Assembly (NCBI GenBank): GCA_001939145.1
Contig: LSRX01000082.1
Coordinates: forward strand, 932,433 to 996,432
Length of the DNA: 64,000 bases
Direction of reading: 5' to 3'
From: Symbiodinium microadriaticum
Taxonomy: Eukaryota; Sar; Dinophyceae; Suessiales; Symbiodiniaceae
Every line of letters begins with the position of its first letter. Within the stretch, counting starts at the first letter, position 1. Under the pieces are notes generated by a model, which was not told where the DNA came from, ran no database searches, and saw only the letters and a list, made by a program, of their open reading frames with translations. The position numbers and the translations under genes are program-made. Below, in pieces: positions 44,821 to 55,159 of this stretch.

Positions 44821-47602
44821 ATGGTTTCGGTCATGGATGCGAAAGTTGAGCAGGCGGTGCAGCAGGCCTTGGGCTCCACGAGGCCTATGCTTGAGAAGCT
44901 GGACACCGTGACCGGCATCCTTTGTCAAAACGGACTTGCCTGGAAGACGACATGCAAGGTCCAGGAAGTTCTAGTCCACCCCCAGAATAGGGGGGGGCAA
45001 ATGATGTCTGTCGAAGATGTCCATTCCAAAGGAGCGAAGCTTTTGCAGGTCGGCATAAAAAAAGACTTGCTCTCCGGGTCCGTATGCTTCGCAATCGGGC
45101 ATTCGGATGATGTGAAGAAGAGGCAGCTCCTTACCAACCAGCAGCTGGCGGAGGGACACCCGGAGCTTCTAGCTCCTGTGGTTGGGAATGAAAGGTACCT
45201 GGCCGTGGGGGCCTCTCACACTTCCAGCTTCTTCCGTGCTGTTGCTGCCGGCAAGACTTCGGCTGCCAGTGCTGAGCTGATTGATCATCAGTCGCCGGCC
45301 TTGCGGGATATTTTGGACAACGGGTGGGAGTGGACGGTGATATCAGCAGCTGCAGAAGCTGCATTCCCCGACCTGCCAAGGTTTTATTCCTTGGCTCTCA
45401 ATGCACATGCGGCGAACCTCAAGCAAATGAACGAAATCGAAGCCGCCTCGCAGCTTGCCTTGGGTCTTCGCAACGGGCTCTCCCTGAAGAAAGCTATTGA
45501 GGAGGTGCGGGCATCGGAGCCGCAGTGCAAGGCAAGCCTGGATGCGATCGGCTTCTATGCCTCGCACTTTGGCGGCGGTGAGAACATGCCCCTGATCGAT
45601 TTCCTGGGCAAGTTCGGCTCAGCGGCTGCAGTATGTAACCTTCAGCTGCCTGTGGCTGTGTATACAGAAGCCTCCAGATGGCTATTCAACTTATAAGCCC
45701 TTTCATTTGTGTGTATAGGAGCCAATTGGAAGAAAGCCTGCAGTGGCTATGTAAGCTTAAGCTGCCTGTGGCTGTGTATGCGGAAGCCTCCCTTTATAAG
45801 CTATTTCGTTTGTGTGTGTAGGAATATTTTATGAAGCCTGTATTGGCTGTGTTTCACCGAGCCATGTTGAAGTAAACAAAGCCTCCAGATGGCTATTCGT
45901 TTTCGAAGCCTGCAGATGGCTGTGTGTTAGCCTTCTAAAGATTATCCAACTGCCTGGCTGCAGTGTCGAGGAAAGCTCCACGGCTTCCTCATGATTGGCG
46001 AGGACATGATGCGATGCCTGGCCTTCATGGAAATGAAGAATTCGAAGGGCCTGTATCCCTTTCTGCGGTTGGGGATGTGGGCGACAATGATGTCGTCTTC
46101 CGTGCAGAAAGACGGGATCTCGAGGATCCTTGTGAAGGCCGATGCGGACAAGCTGAAGGATGTGAAGATGCGGGGACAAGTCGACGAAGTTGAACAGTTG
46201 TTGGCAGACAGCTGGGAACTCCTTCAAAGCTGTGGTCTGGAGGAATCCGCACGAGTGGGAGCCTATGGCCGACTGGCTGTTCGACTCATCATGAAGCTGA
46301 CGGGCAAGGAGAAGCTTGGTAAGGAGCCCGCAGGTTTCGAGAACTTCCAAGACATTGCCAAGCTGTTTGCTGCAGAGTTGCAGAAGACTGGCAAAGCCAA
46401 AGCCGCATCGAGCTCATCCGACACGGCATCGGACATGAAAGTGCACAATTTGATCGAAACGGATGCCGCCCAGGTGGCGCTTTTGAAGAACAACCACATG
46501 GAGGTAGGCAAGTTGCCACTCGGATCTTGTTTTTATGTTTTCATAAGCAGCAGAAGCCATGTTGGCTGTGCACTGCACATACACAAGTTTCTTGAAAATG
46601 CAGGAATTCTTTGTGTAACAATCTCAAGGCCAAGTTATAGAGATGTATGCATACATGCACTCCAAGCCAAGAAGAACATCTGGAGAGACATTGGGTTGTG
46701 CCAAAGCAATACCAAACAGCATCGATTATGAGGGTTTCCAGCGGTGGCTATAGACAGGATTGCTTCTATTCGCAGATATGTATGAGCATGTATTAATGGA
46801 TGGGTCAGGAAACCTTATAAGAGGGGGGGGGCTTGGGCTAGCATCCTTGCTGTGAGATCTTCCTGCAATTAGCAGTTGGAGTAGATCTCTGTCGCTGCGC
46901 AAGCAGTTACAAGTGCTCTAGCCTATACTTGCATTGGCAGGGACTGGATTTGCTTCCTTTGAATTGAAGCCTATTTTGCAGTGAGCAAGCACCTGCATGT
47001 ATAAGTCATGCTGCAGGTACAGTTGCAGCAAGAATCACGGCAACAAGCTCTTTGAGTTTGTGAAAGTGGAGGCAGACCATGTCTTGTTGGTTTGCAAGCC
47101 ATTGTTTCAGGATACGATTGAAGCCAAAGTGGCTTTCACGGATCTGAAGATGTGGAAGGTCCAAAAGGGACCGGTAACCAGTCTGTGTGGTGATGACATG
47201 AAGCAGAAGTGCATGCTGCTTAATGGTCACCCTATGTTTGACGAGGAGATGGCCAAGTGCACTGTTCAGGCAGCTTTGATGGCGGCTTTCGCAGCCCATG
47301 CAGTGCCAGCGGACCAGATCGGCTTTAGCAGGCATCCGGGCAACGTCTACACATTGAAAGCCGTGAAGAAAGCCAAGGCTTTGAAGTTTCTCCCTTGCGG
47401 GACCGTGACCAAGGCCAAGGGCGACACGACCAAAGGGAAGGTGGTTATGAAGCATGCCTCCGGTGACTGGATCGTAACACCTTGCAAGGCCTTGTCTGAT
47501 TTCGACAACGAGAAGACCGGTTGCTTCAAATCGTCTTGGGATCGAAGCCAATGTGGCTATCTGTTCCAGTTGAAGCCAATGTGGGCTGTTTGTTCTAGTT
47601 GA
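44821..47602 (+). CDS. gene A: conserved element protein of unknown function, at least 3 exons
   Basis: Exon 1 runs 44,821-45,630, exon 2 45,964-46,503, and exon 3 about 47,033-47,602. All are open and keep phase 0 across both junctions with GT...AG introns. The start ATG at 44,821 gives MVSVMDAKVEQAVQQALGS; a second ATG is at 44,833. Exon 1 includes VQEVLVHPQNRGGQMMSVED, APVVGNERYLAVGASHTSSF and ALNAHAANLKQMNEIEAAS. Exon 2 includes WATMMSSSVQKDGISRILV, then an Ala/Ser/Lys-rich linker. Exon 3 starts NHGNKLFEFVKVEADHVLLV and includes the FTDLKMWKVQKGPV region. I recall similar hypothetical proteins in Symbiodinium, usually without annotation; I know of no function. No membrane segment or catalytic motif is evident. 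The reading frame ends within the AAGCCA/TGGCTT palindromes, so the true 3' end is uncertain. It is the first gene of the TIR element and has the cleanest reading frame. Confidence 0.75.
45631..45963 (+). other. intron 1 of gene A, flanked by an 8-bp direct repeat
   Basis: The intron starts GTATGT and ends TGGCTGCAG. The octamer GGCTGCAG occurs at both boundaries (45,624-45,631 and 45,956-45,963). The intron interior is a tandem duplication of a roughly 75-100-bp block holding AAGCCT...TGGCT palindromes and GTGTGTGTAGGA. Confidence 0.7.
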
Positions 47603-47700
47603 AGCCAGTGTGGCTATCTGTTGGAGTTGAAGCCAAAGTGGCTATAGTTTCCCATGCATGCAAGCTAAGTTGGCTGTGGACGTGCAGCCACATGTGGCTT
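47540..47700. repeat. cluster of AAGCCA-n-TGGCT palindromes
   Basis: Six copies are spaced about 28 bp apart (GAAGCCAATGTGGCTATC, then variants AGTG, AAAG and others). Each can fold as a 6-bp stem hairpin. Confidence 0.85.
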
Positions 47701-47702
47701 CC

Positions 47703-48094
47703 TCTTGCCAAGACGAAAATAATTTGGAAACTGCACTACAATGTGCACCATGGCATTCCACTTCATCCATTATAGACTAGACACCTTCCACGATTTAGAA
47801 GCTGCCTAGCCTGAGAAAAGCTGTGGCTGTGCACGAGTGGACTCCGTCATGCATGTCTTCTGCCAAGCATGATTGGTGTCGCTGCCGATTGTTTTGAAGC
47901 TTTGTACAGACTTCGAAACATGTCCTGCTTGGCAGCAAGGTTTCAAGACTCAAAACAGGCCACTAGCATTTTGGTGAGCACTGCAGGCTTGCATGCATTC
48001 TTGCAACATGCAGTGCAAAGCCATGTTTGCTTCACTTCTCGACCCTGCAATGCCATTGGGTGGCGAAGTAGGAATACCGAATCGACGAGTCCAT
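47703..48094. other. spacer, no gene seen
   Basis: There is no recognised coding segment. It lies between gene A's palindrome cluster and the TAG arrays. Confidence 0.5.
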
Positions 48095-48189
48095 GGTAGT
48101 CCTGGGGTAGTAGTGGTAGCACCAGTAGTATAGTAGTAGTAGTAGTGGTAGTAGTAGTAGTAGTAGTAGTAGTACTAGTAGTACTAATC

Positions 48190-48223
<34 letters not shown>

Positions 48224-48260
48224 CAGTACGAGAAGAAGTAGTAGTACTAGTAGTAGTAGC

Positions 48261-48330
<70 letters not shown>

Positions 48331-48441
48331 TATAGTAGGAGCAGTAGTATAGTCGTAGTAGCAGTAGTACTATAGTATAGTTGTTGTTCTGCTTGTCTTA
48401 GTATTAATATTACTAGGAGTGCTAAGCAGTAGTAGTAGTAC

Positions 48442-48519
<78 letters not shown>

Positions 48520-48520
48520 C

Positions 48521-48551
<31 letters not shown>

Positions 48552-48552
48552 G

Positions 48553-48588
<36 letters not shown>

Positions 48589-48589
48589 C

Positions 48590-48627
<38 letters not shown>

Positions 48628-48638
48628 CAGCAGTAGCG

Positions 48639-48688
<50 letters not shown>

Positions 48689-48730
48689 CGTAGTAGTATA
48701 TAGTGCAGTAGTAGCAGTAGTAGTGGTACC

Positions 48731-48787
<57 letters not shown>

Positions 48788-48830
48788 CCTAGTCGTAGTG
48801 TTGTAGTACTACTGATAGTAGAGCAGTGCA
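48095..48830. repeat. large TAG/GTA triplet array
   Basis: Nearly uninterrupted TAG repeats of about 740 bp have occasional GGT, AGC and ACT variants and short interruptions. Open frames (poly-Val, poly-Ser, poly-Leu) across it are artefacts of the repeat. Confidence 0.97.
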
Positions 48831-48954
48831 AGGATTCTTAGCAATGTGGTAGTATAGTGCTACTCGTATTAGCATGAGTTGTAGTATTTATGGTGGTGGG
48901 TGTATATATAGACTTTCCAGTCTTACGAATCGACGAGTCCATTGTACTCCTTTG

Positions 48955-49051
48955 GGTAGTAGTAGTAGTAGCAGCAGTAGTAGCAGTAGCAGGTGTAGTA
49001 TAAGAATAAGACGAGTCGTAGTACTAGTACTAGTACTAGCACTACGAGTCC

Positions 49052-49103
<52 letters not shown>

Positions 49104-49140
49104 TGTTGTTGTTGTTGTAATGCTAGTATACTAAGTAGTA
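48955..49140. repeat. second TAG/GTA triplet array
   Basis: This has the same composition as the previous array, ending in GTTGTTGTT. A near-identical leader (AATCGACGAGTCCAT) precedes both arrays (about 48,078 and 48,927), indicating a duplicated unit. Confidence 0.93.
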
Positions 49141-49329
49141 GTAGTCAGAGTAGTTCTAGTACGAGGAATAGCACTGCTTGTGGTTATCTTAATTCTAATA
49201 TTAGTTTTACTCCAGTATCAGTAGTGGCAGTAGCAGTGGTTGAAGTGGTGGGCGAGTAGTCTTTGCATGCAGAGTGGCAGTCTGTACAGCAGCCCCGTGC
49301 TTGTGCAGCTGTGCTTCCTATGGAGGACT

Positions 49330-50050
49330 GTGTCTGATTCTAGCCGGGCAGAGGCTCCAAGGTTCAGACAGTAAACTCATTTTGGCTATGGTCTGAATGG
49401 AAATGCTTCGAGGCCCACAGATTCAGACACCAATCATGGAGTTACAAGTCGGTGTCTGAATCTAAGGCTTCACAATATCATAGTGTTAGAATTGAAACAA
49501 CCGATGTCGCGGCTCGTGGACCAAGCCATGCTTCTGGCTCTGCACTACAGAAGCTTTGTTCTGGCTGCATGCCAAAGCCGAGTTTCTGTCTGTTGTGCAA
49601 AACACAAGCCGTTGTTGTGGCTAGATGTCCAAGCCGATGTCGTGGCTTGGGGTCGGGGGGTGCTAAGCCGTTTTCGTGGCTGTGATTGCTGTGGATTTTG
49701 TTGGAACCCGATGCTTTCATGTCAGCCCTAATGTTGTGACGAGCTTGATAATGCATGGTTTTCCATATGCAGACACCAGTGGCTCAGCCTTGAGTAGAGC
49801 ATTCATGAACCATGTCAGCACTTCACATCACCTGTATTCAGAAAATTCTAGATTCAGAAATCTTAATCTAAAACGCAAAAAAAGTAAAATAGGTTCAGAA
49901 ATCTAATACTATAATCGAATAGTTCGCCGGTAGATTCAAAACCCTAAATCTAAAAATAAACATAAATTATAGATTAAGATTTCTGAATCTATGCATTTAA
50001 ATTGAATTTTAAGGTTCAGAATTCTGAATCCAATGATTTTCTCTGAATTG
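49330..50050. repeat. inverted-repeat-rich spacer: TTCAGACA/TGTCTGAA, AAGCCG/TGGCT and TTCAGAAATCT families
   Basis: GATTCAGACACC and its inverse GGTGTCTGAATC-like copies lie at about 49,353-49,465. Three AAGCCG...GTGGCT palindromes lie at about 49,610-49,682. An AT-rich block with ATTCAGAAATCTTA and AAGATTTCTGAATC lies at about 49,840-50,035. No gene is supported. Confidence 0.75.
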
Positions 50051-50379
50051 TTTGCAAACAGACTGTATACACCTAGCACTGCATGTCTGGAATAGTTACA
50101 TACGTGCAACATTCTGTTCACAGCCAGCTTTGTAGAGACTTGCAGTCTGTTCAGCCTACCATCACTTCACATATCGCTACAGTGCCACATCACTTTAGTT
50201 CAAGACTCCAAGTCTAGGCTTGCATGTTTCAGTGCCTAGAGTAGAGCTCCTCGGCTAGCCATTAGTTTTGGTTTTGTTCCATGGTCAGCTAGCCTGAGCC
50301 TCAGCTTCCGGCAGCCTCGGAGTACATGTTCGGTCGCAGGAAGCTCTGATTCAGCATTCAGCCAACTCAGCAGCAGCCA

Positions 50380-50430
50380 AAGTGTGTGTGTGTGTGTGTG
50401 TGTGTGTGACACTGTGTGTGTGTGTGTGTT
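50380..50430. repeat. (TG)n microsatellite
   Basis: Two runs of TG are separated by ACACTG. Confidence 0.95.
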
Positions 50431-50602
50431 GAGGTGTCCAGTGCTGAAGCCTGTTTGTTGTGCCTAGTGGTGCTGCTACACTTTGTGCTTCCATTTGCAG
50501 CACTTACACATGTGTACATCTTAACACACGTATACAACACCATATGTACATATAGTGATATACTACAGACAAAAACATACACATCTATATCTGGACAGAT
50601 AC

Positions 50603-52102
50603 ATGTCTCTACACAACCTGAAAGCCGATGTGGCTGGTAGCCTTAAAGAAGCCATTCTGGCTGCTATCCTCCCCGCTCAGGTCCTTGCCGGTGGCATGGA
50701 GGATCGCAGCAAGCCCCCAGAAGGGGGAGAGGACAGCAGCAGGCCCCTAGAAGGGGAGAGGAGAGCAGGGCCCCAGAAGGGGAAGGGAGAGCAAGCCCCT
50801 AGAAGGGGGAGAGGAGAGCAAGCCCTCAGAAGGGGGAGAGGCTTCCCAGGAGGAGGACGAGGCGGAGCAGGAAAGGCTCCACTGGGAGGAGGAGAACAAA
50901 AGGCTGCAGCGGCTGGAGGAGCAGCAGAGGCTCAGCCACGTGGAGGACAACCCGTGGTGCCTCCTCCACGACGGAGAGGAGGAGGAAGAAGTGCGGGAAG
51001 CCCGCAAAGCCTTGCTGGAGGAGCTAGAGAGGCAAAGGATGCGACTACTACGACAACCGAGTGTCTGCTCCCCGCGAACAGTTTTTGGAGTTGGAGGAGG
51101 ACTCAGAGGCCGGGGCCCACGCGCAGGTGGAAGTCCACGTGGAGATGGGGCCGGAGTGGGAGAGGCAGGCCATGGGGCTGGAAGAATACTTCCAGCGGAA
51201 GCATGTCGAGTTCGCGGCTGAGGAGGAGAACCCCTGGCAGGCCAGACGACAGCGGGGACAAGCTTCCCAAGCCTGCTTTTCGGAGGCTGCAGGCCACAGT
51301 GCAGGGGCCCAGAGTGGCCGAGGAGCCAGAGTGCCTGAGGAGTCCAGAGTGGCTGAGGAGCCCAGAGCGGCTGAGGGGCCCAGAGTGGCTGAGGGGCCCA
51401 GAGTGGCTGAGAACCGGGCTGCTTTTCCGAGACTGTAGATGACATCGAAGTGTACAGAGCAGCCCACAGAGGAGCTAAGAGTGGCTGAGGAGCCAAGAAT
51501 GGCTCAGGAGCCAAAAAAGGCTGAGCTGCCAAGTGAGGTGGTAGTCGTTGAGGAGACAAGAGTGGCCGAGCCAAAGCTGGCTGAGGAGACAAAGGTGGTG
51601 GAGGAGCCAGCAGTGGCTGAGCCTGCAAGCTCGTCGTGGAAGGCTGCACCAACTTCGTCCTGGGAGGCATGGTCCTGGGACACAGGTGGCTGGTCTTGGG
51701 ACACAGGTGGCTGGTCTTGGGACACAGGTGGCTGGTCTTGGGACACAGCGAGCTCCTCGCAGGACGACCCGTCCCAGTGAGTGGAAAGCGCCAGCTGGCT
51801 GGGACACGGCGAGTTCGTGGCAGGACGAAGAAAGCTGGGGCTCCTGGAAGTCGGGGTCGTGGACTTCGTCGCCGCCGGCCGGTGCGGCTGCAAAGGCCAA
51901 AGCTGGCTCTCCCGAGGCCGGTGCTCCAAAAGTTAAGGGAGGATGGATGAACAAGCTCGCCCCCCTCTTGTCCTCAATTCTCGACCAGGACCGGATGTCG
52001 AAGACGTGGAGAGACAAGACTGCTGATGTCATTGTTGCGGTTTTGAACCAGGACTGGGCAGAGGCTACGAGGCTGGCCGAGTGGACTCTTGGCTGCAATT
52101 AA
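50603..52102 (+). CDS. gene B: Glu-rich repetitive protein, frame interrupted
   Basis: The coding character is clear but lies in three frames, so there are either short introns or indels. The first part has tandem 'SKP-EGGEE' units (about 50,700-50,850). It then becomes an acidic, charged, probably coiled-coil stretch (EEDEAEQERLHWEEENKRLQ, about 50,850-51,040) with EEEEEVREARKALLEELERQ. A second frame (from about 51,043) has REQFLELEEDSEAGAHAQVE and repeats of 'RVAEEP' (51,300-51,430). A third part repeats 'VAEEP' and then four copies of GGWSWDT (51,660-51,750). The last part (51,790-52,102) ends in a compact segment (LAPLLSSILDQDRMSKTW... ending LGCN). A possible start is the ATG at 50,603, or at 50,696 if the palindromic lead is untranslated. 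No family is recognised. Low-complexity repeats suggest rapid evolution. Confidence 0.5.
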
Positions 52103-52194
52103 CTCAGAAACAGAACTTCCTACTGCTGCTATACTCTAGTCGTATACAGACTTCCCGCTAATCCTTCCACACCGAAGCCTCTATAGTCCTTCGA

Positions 52195-52420
52195 GCCCAA
52201 TCCAAGCCACTTTGGCTTCTTGCTCGAAGCACCAAGCCTGTTGTGGCTTATCCCATGCAGAGCTTTTTGAAGCCAATGTGGCTTATCCAATGCAAGCCAC
52301 TGTGGCTTTAAATCAGCAACCCCGGTTGCCTGCCTCTTGCTTTGCCTCTAATCCTTATAAGGTTGCTTCTTGCAAAGCTGTTTCAATCTTATTGAAATAA
52401 AGCAACTCTGGCTTCTGTGG
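52195..52420. repeat. cluster of AAGCCA-n-TGGCTT palindromes
   Basis: At least four copies (AAGCCACTTTGGCTT, AAGCCTGTTGTGGCTT, AAGCCAATGTGGCTT, AAGCCACTGTGGCTT) are followed by degenerate ones, just after the gene B stop. Confidence 0.88.
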
Positions 52421-52574
52421 CTAAGAAGCACTCCTGCAATCCAAGGTTTCTGTCCTATGTAGTACTTTTGCGGAGGAGCAACGTACAGGAAGCTGCCATA
52501 GAATAGCCGCTCCTTGCAAACCACATGCATTCTTCCAAATAACGACAGTACACAGTGCAGCCCGAAAACCTCGC

Positions 52575-53075
52575 AGCCTATAGGTGAGTCCCAAGTCCGA
52601 AACCCTAAAGCCCGAAGGCTTCAAAAATCCTTGGCCCCTAAACCCTGAATCCTATAAACCCTAAACCCTTAACCCTAAACCCCTGAACCCAAACCAGATG
52701 CTCAGGTATGCCGGCGAGAAGAACATGAAGGAGCTGATCCAGCTGAGCCGGGGCATCAAACGTGCCCACGGCATGGACTCCAGGCTGAACTACGGCGAAC
52801 ACCTCCGCCGACAGTGAGAAAATGAAGGAGGGTTTCGCAGGCTGCTGTGCAACCCTAGAACCCAAAAGTCCTAAAGCATGTTGCCGGAAGCCAAATTAGA
52901 CCCTGAATCCTACAACTCCTAGTAAAACCCCTACAAACGCTGAAACCCTTTTTAAAACCCTTCAACCCTGAACCCGAGCCTGAAGCCTATCTAGACCCTA
53001 AGCCTTTTATATAAAGACCCCTAGAAACCCTTAGACCCTCTATAGACCCCTGAATCCCTAAACCCTAGTAAAAAA
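52575..53075. repeat. degenerate telomere-like CCCTAAA tract
   Basis: Many CCCTAAA, CCCTGAA and CCCTATA units (for example 52,640-52,692 and 52,865-53,072) resemble the complement of the TTTAGGG telomere repeat. They are interrupted by a coding-like stretch at 52,698-52,817 and lie about 0.4 kb upstream of gene C. Confidence 0.85.
52698..52817 (+). CDS. short 39-residue open frame inside the telomere-like tract, possible first exon
   Basis: ATG at 52,698 opens MLRYAGEKNMKELIQLSRGI and ends in TGA at 52,815-52,817. Its codon content is unlike the surrounding CCCTAAA repeats: basic, helical, no low complexity. It could be an orphan exon of gene C, a small gene, or a captured fragment. No family is recognised. 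Confidence 0.35.
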   Translation: MLRYAGEKNMKELIQLSRGIKRAHGMDSRLNYGEHLRRQ

Positions 53076-53179
53076 AAAACTGAACTCCAGCGAAGCCCTT
53101 GCAAAGCCTGTGCTTGTCAGCTTGTGTGAGCACCCATGCCTGTCGTCCCCGAAGCCATTTGCAAGCCCGTGTGTTCTGT

Positions 53180-53385
53180 TTCATTTCCTGAAGAAGCCAA
53201 GGTGGCTTGTCCAAGGTTGCAAGCCAATGTCTTGGCTTCAAGACAGAAGCCCAAGTTGGCTTTTTTATTGCATTCAAGAAGCCAATCTGGCTTACTGAAA
53301 GGCTAGCCTCCGAGGCTTATTGCAATCAAGCAGCCAACGTGGCTTCTCATGTTCTTTCACTGAAGAAGCCAGCCTGGCTTTCCAG
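53180..53385. repeat. cluster of AAGCCA-n-TGGCTT palindromes upstream of gene C
   Basis: Seven copies spaced about 30 bp apart (AAGCCAAGGTGGCTT, AAGCCAATGTCTTGGCTT, AAGCCCAAGTTGGCTT, AAGCCAATCTGGCTT, and others). Loops vary from 2 to 6 bases while both arms stay constant. Confidence 0.9.
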
Positions 53386-53491
53386 ATTATCCTGCATGCA
53401 TGCAAGACATGCAGCAGACACATGCACGTTGCACTGCAGCAACCTTTGCTAGTTTTGTTTGTAGCTTCCCTTGTACCGAAGAGCCATTAGC

Positions 53492-54938
53492 ATGGCTGGG
53501 AATCGTGGTTGGAAGGTGGAGGACTTGCTGCAGGAGATGGCTTCTTTTGCCGAGTTGAGCAAGAAGCGGCCGGGCTCGAAGATGGTCGAGACTGCATAGA
53601 CGGTCTTTGAAGAAAGATTGAAGTCCCAGCAGCACCTGGATTGCCAGGATTACCTCAAGCTGATGGAAGGAGTCGAAGGCCTCGAGATGGGGGAGAGCTT
53701 GAGGCAGAAGATTCTTTCCTCCATCGATGCTTTGGGTTCTGTTGGTACTGGCACGGGGAAGATGATCGTCGGCTCCCAAACGATTTCCAACATCACCCCA
53801 TACCTCACCCAGAAAGACTGGGAGGTCCTTGCCAACACAACCTACATCATGGATGTCTTCAGAGTCGTCGCAGCTCGCATGAGGGCCCTTGGTATGCTGT
53901 CCTTGAAGGAAACGACGAAAGGGGCGGCTGCAGCCCTAGCCCTTTGGTGGCTTGAAGCAACCCTTGCCAACCCCTGTCGTGATCCACTACGAGTGGCTGC
54001 CGGACTTTCAGAAGCTCTTCTCGTCCATTGAAGTCAATTTGACTGTCAAAGGTTGCAAGTCCTACCCATCCAACCCGAAGCAGCTCGGCGATGAGTGGCT
54101 GAAATCAGCATATGGAGACGAAGCACCGGCTCTGGAACACATCGGACTCCAGGTCTACTATGACAAGGTACCCCTGCGAAAGACATCGCACCTTCTGAAG
54201 GGCTACGACTTGCCAGCGAAGCCTCACCGGAAGGAGGAGCCATGTGCACAGCCTGATGCCAGTTCTGCAGGATTTGCCATGATGTTGGGGAAATTCCTTT
54301 CCACCTGGGCTCCTGACATCAATCTCCAGATGTTGAAGCAGCCAGGTGCAGCTTCCAGCCAGGCAGCACCACCTGCGACCCAAGCCCTTGAGGCTGCTCA
54401 GCCAGCACTCCAAGCCGCTTTGCCTTCTTTGCCAAGTTTGCCAGCTTTCCCAGCTGCTCCTTCTTCGGCTCTGCCTAAGGAGTCCGAGCCTTCTGTGGCT
54501 GTGCCTGTGGAGCCCAAGCCTCCTGCATCCTTGCCAGTTCCGATGGACCTCGTGCCTCAGCCAGAGTCGTCCCCGGTGACTCAGCAGGAGCAGGATGCAT
54601 TGGAAAGCTTTGAAGAAGCCGCATTCGACAAGCTGAAGGCGAGGACGAATCCCAAAAAGGCAGTTGCAAAGGAGCAGCCGGCCAAGACGGGCAAGGCAAA
54701 GAGCAAAGTGGCTCCCCCGCCAGCAAAAGCGCCGAGCAAGGCCGTGCTCAAGAGGCCAGCCGCCAAAAGGCCAGCAGGCCTGCCGGAGGTGCTGGGGTGC
54801 TTTCGCTGCAGGGGAAATCCTCTCGGATGCGACTCCTGCAAAGATCCATCCTTCGGTGGTCGCCGATTCAAAGGTCGTGCTGACTATCTTCGGTACGTCG
54901 CAGAGCAGAAGGCTCGCCATGGGAAGATCTACAAGTGA
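53492..54938 (+). CDS. gene C: protein with C-terminal four-cysteine module; in-frame stop and one frame change
   Basis: ATG at 53,492 starts MAGNRGWKVEDLLQEMASFA. An in-frame TAG at codon 36 (53,597-53,599) is followed in the same frame by FEERLKSQQHLDCQDYLKLM and NITPYLTQKDWEVLANTTYI. Near 53,943 the frame changes by one base and continues PTPVVIHYEWLPDFQKLFSS (from about 53,970). A Pro/Ala/Ser-rich linker follows (about 54,330-54,600), then a Lys/Ala/Pro-rich basic stretch (54,640-54,780). The last part holds GCFRCRGNPLGCDSCKDPSF, spaced C-x2-C-x6-C-x2-C (from about 54,798), and a basic tail ending GKIYK. The four-cysteine end probably binds zinc. I recall the same tail in many unannotated dinoflagellate proteins. 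Basic linker plus zinc module suggests nucleic-acid binding (inference), perhaps a transposase partner. The TAG and the shift mean this copy is damaged, or the sequence has errors. Confidence 0.72.
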
Positions 54939-54967
54939 TCCGAGGATCACCGGTGTATAGGGGTTTC

Positions 54968-55052
54968 CTGGGGTTGAGATGCATTGAAAGATGCATTTGC
55001 AGATGAGGCTGTTTCAGGGGTTGAGATGCATTGAAAGATGCATTTGCACATG
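54968..55052. repeat. tandem duplication downstream of gene C
   Basis: A roughly 46-bp unit containing GGTTGAGATGCATTGAAAGA occurs twice. GATGCATTGAAAGATGCATT is itself an imperfect inverted or direct repeat. Confidence 0.85.
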
Positions 55053-55159
55053 AGCCAGAGGTGTCACCACGACTGGCATGGGGTATACGCAGGAAGGACA
55101 AAAAGACATTGCACTGCAGTAGCCTTGCATGCCATGCATGTTTATTTTTCGCTCTTGAT

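Noticed and set aside
48145..48831. Long open frames encoding poly-Val, poly-Ser or poly-Leu
   Set aside because: They are direct translations of the TAG triplet array in different frames and strands and have no flanking coding sequence.
52575..53075. A true chromosome end
   Set aside because: The units are degenerate, interrupted by coding-like sequence and followed by more genes and a second tract, so this is internal telomere-like DNA.
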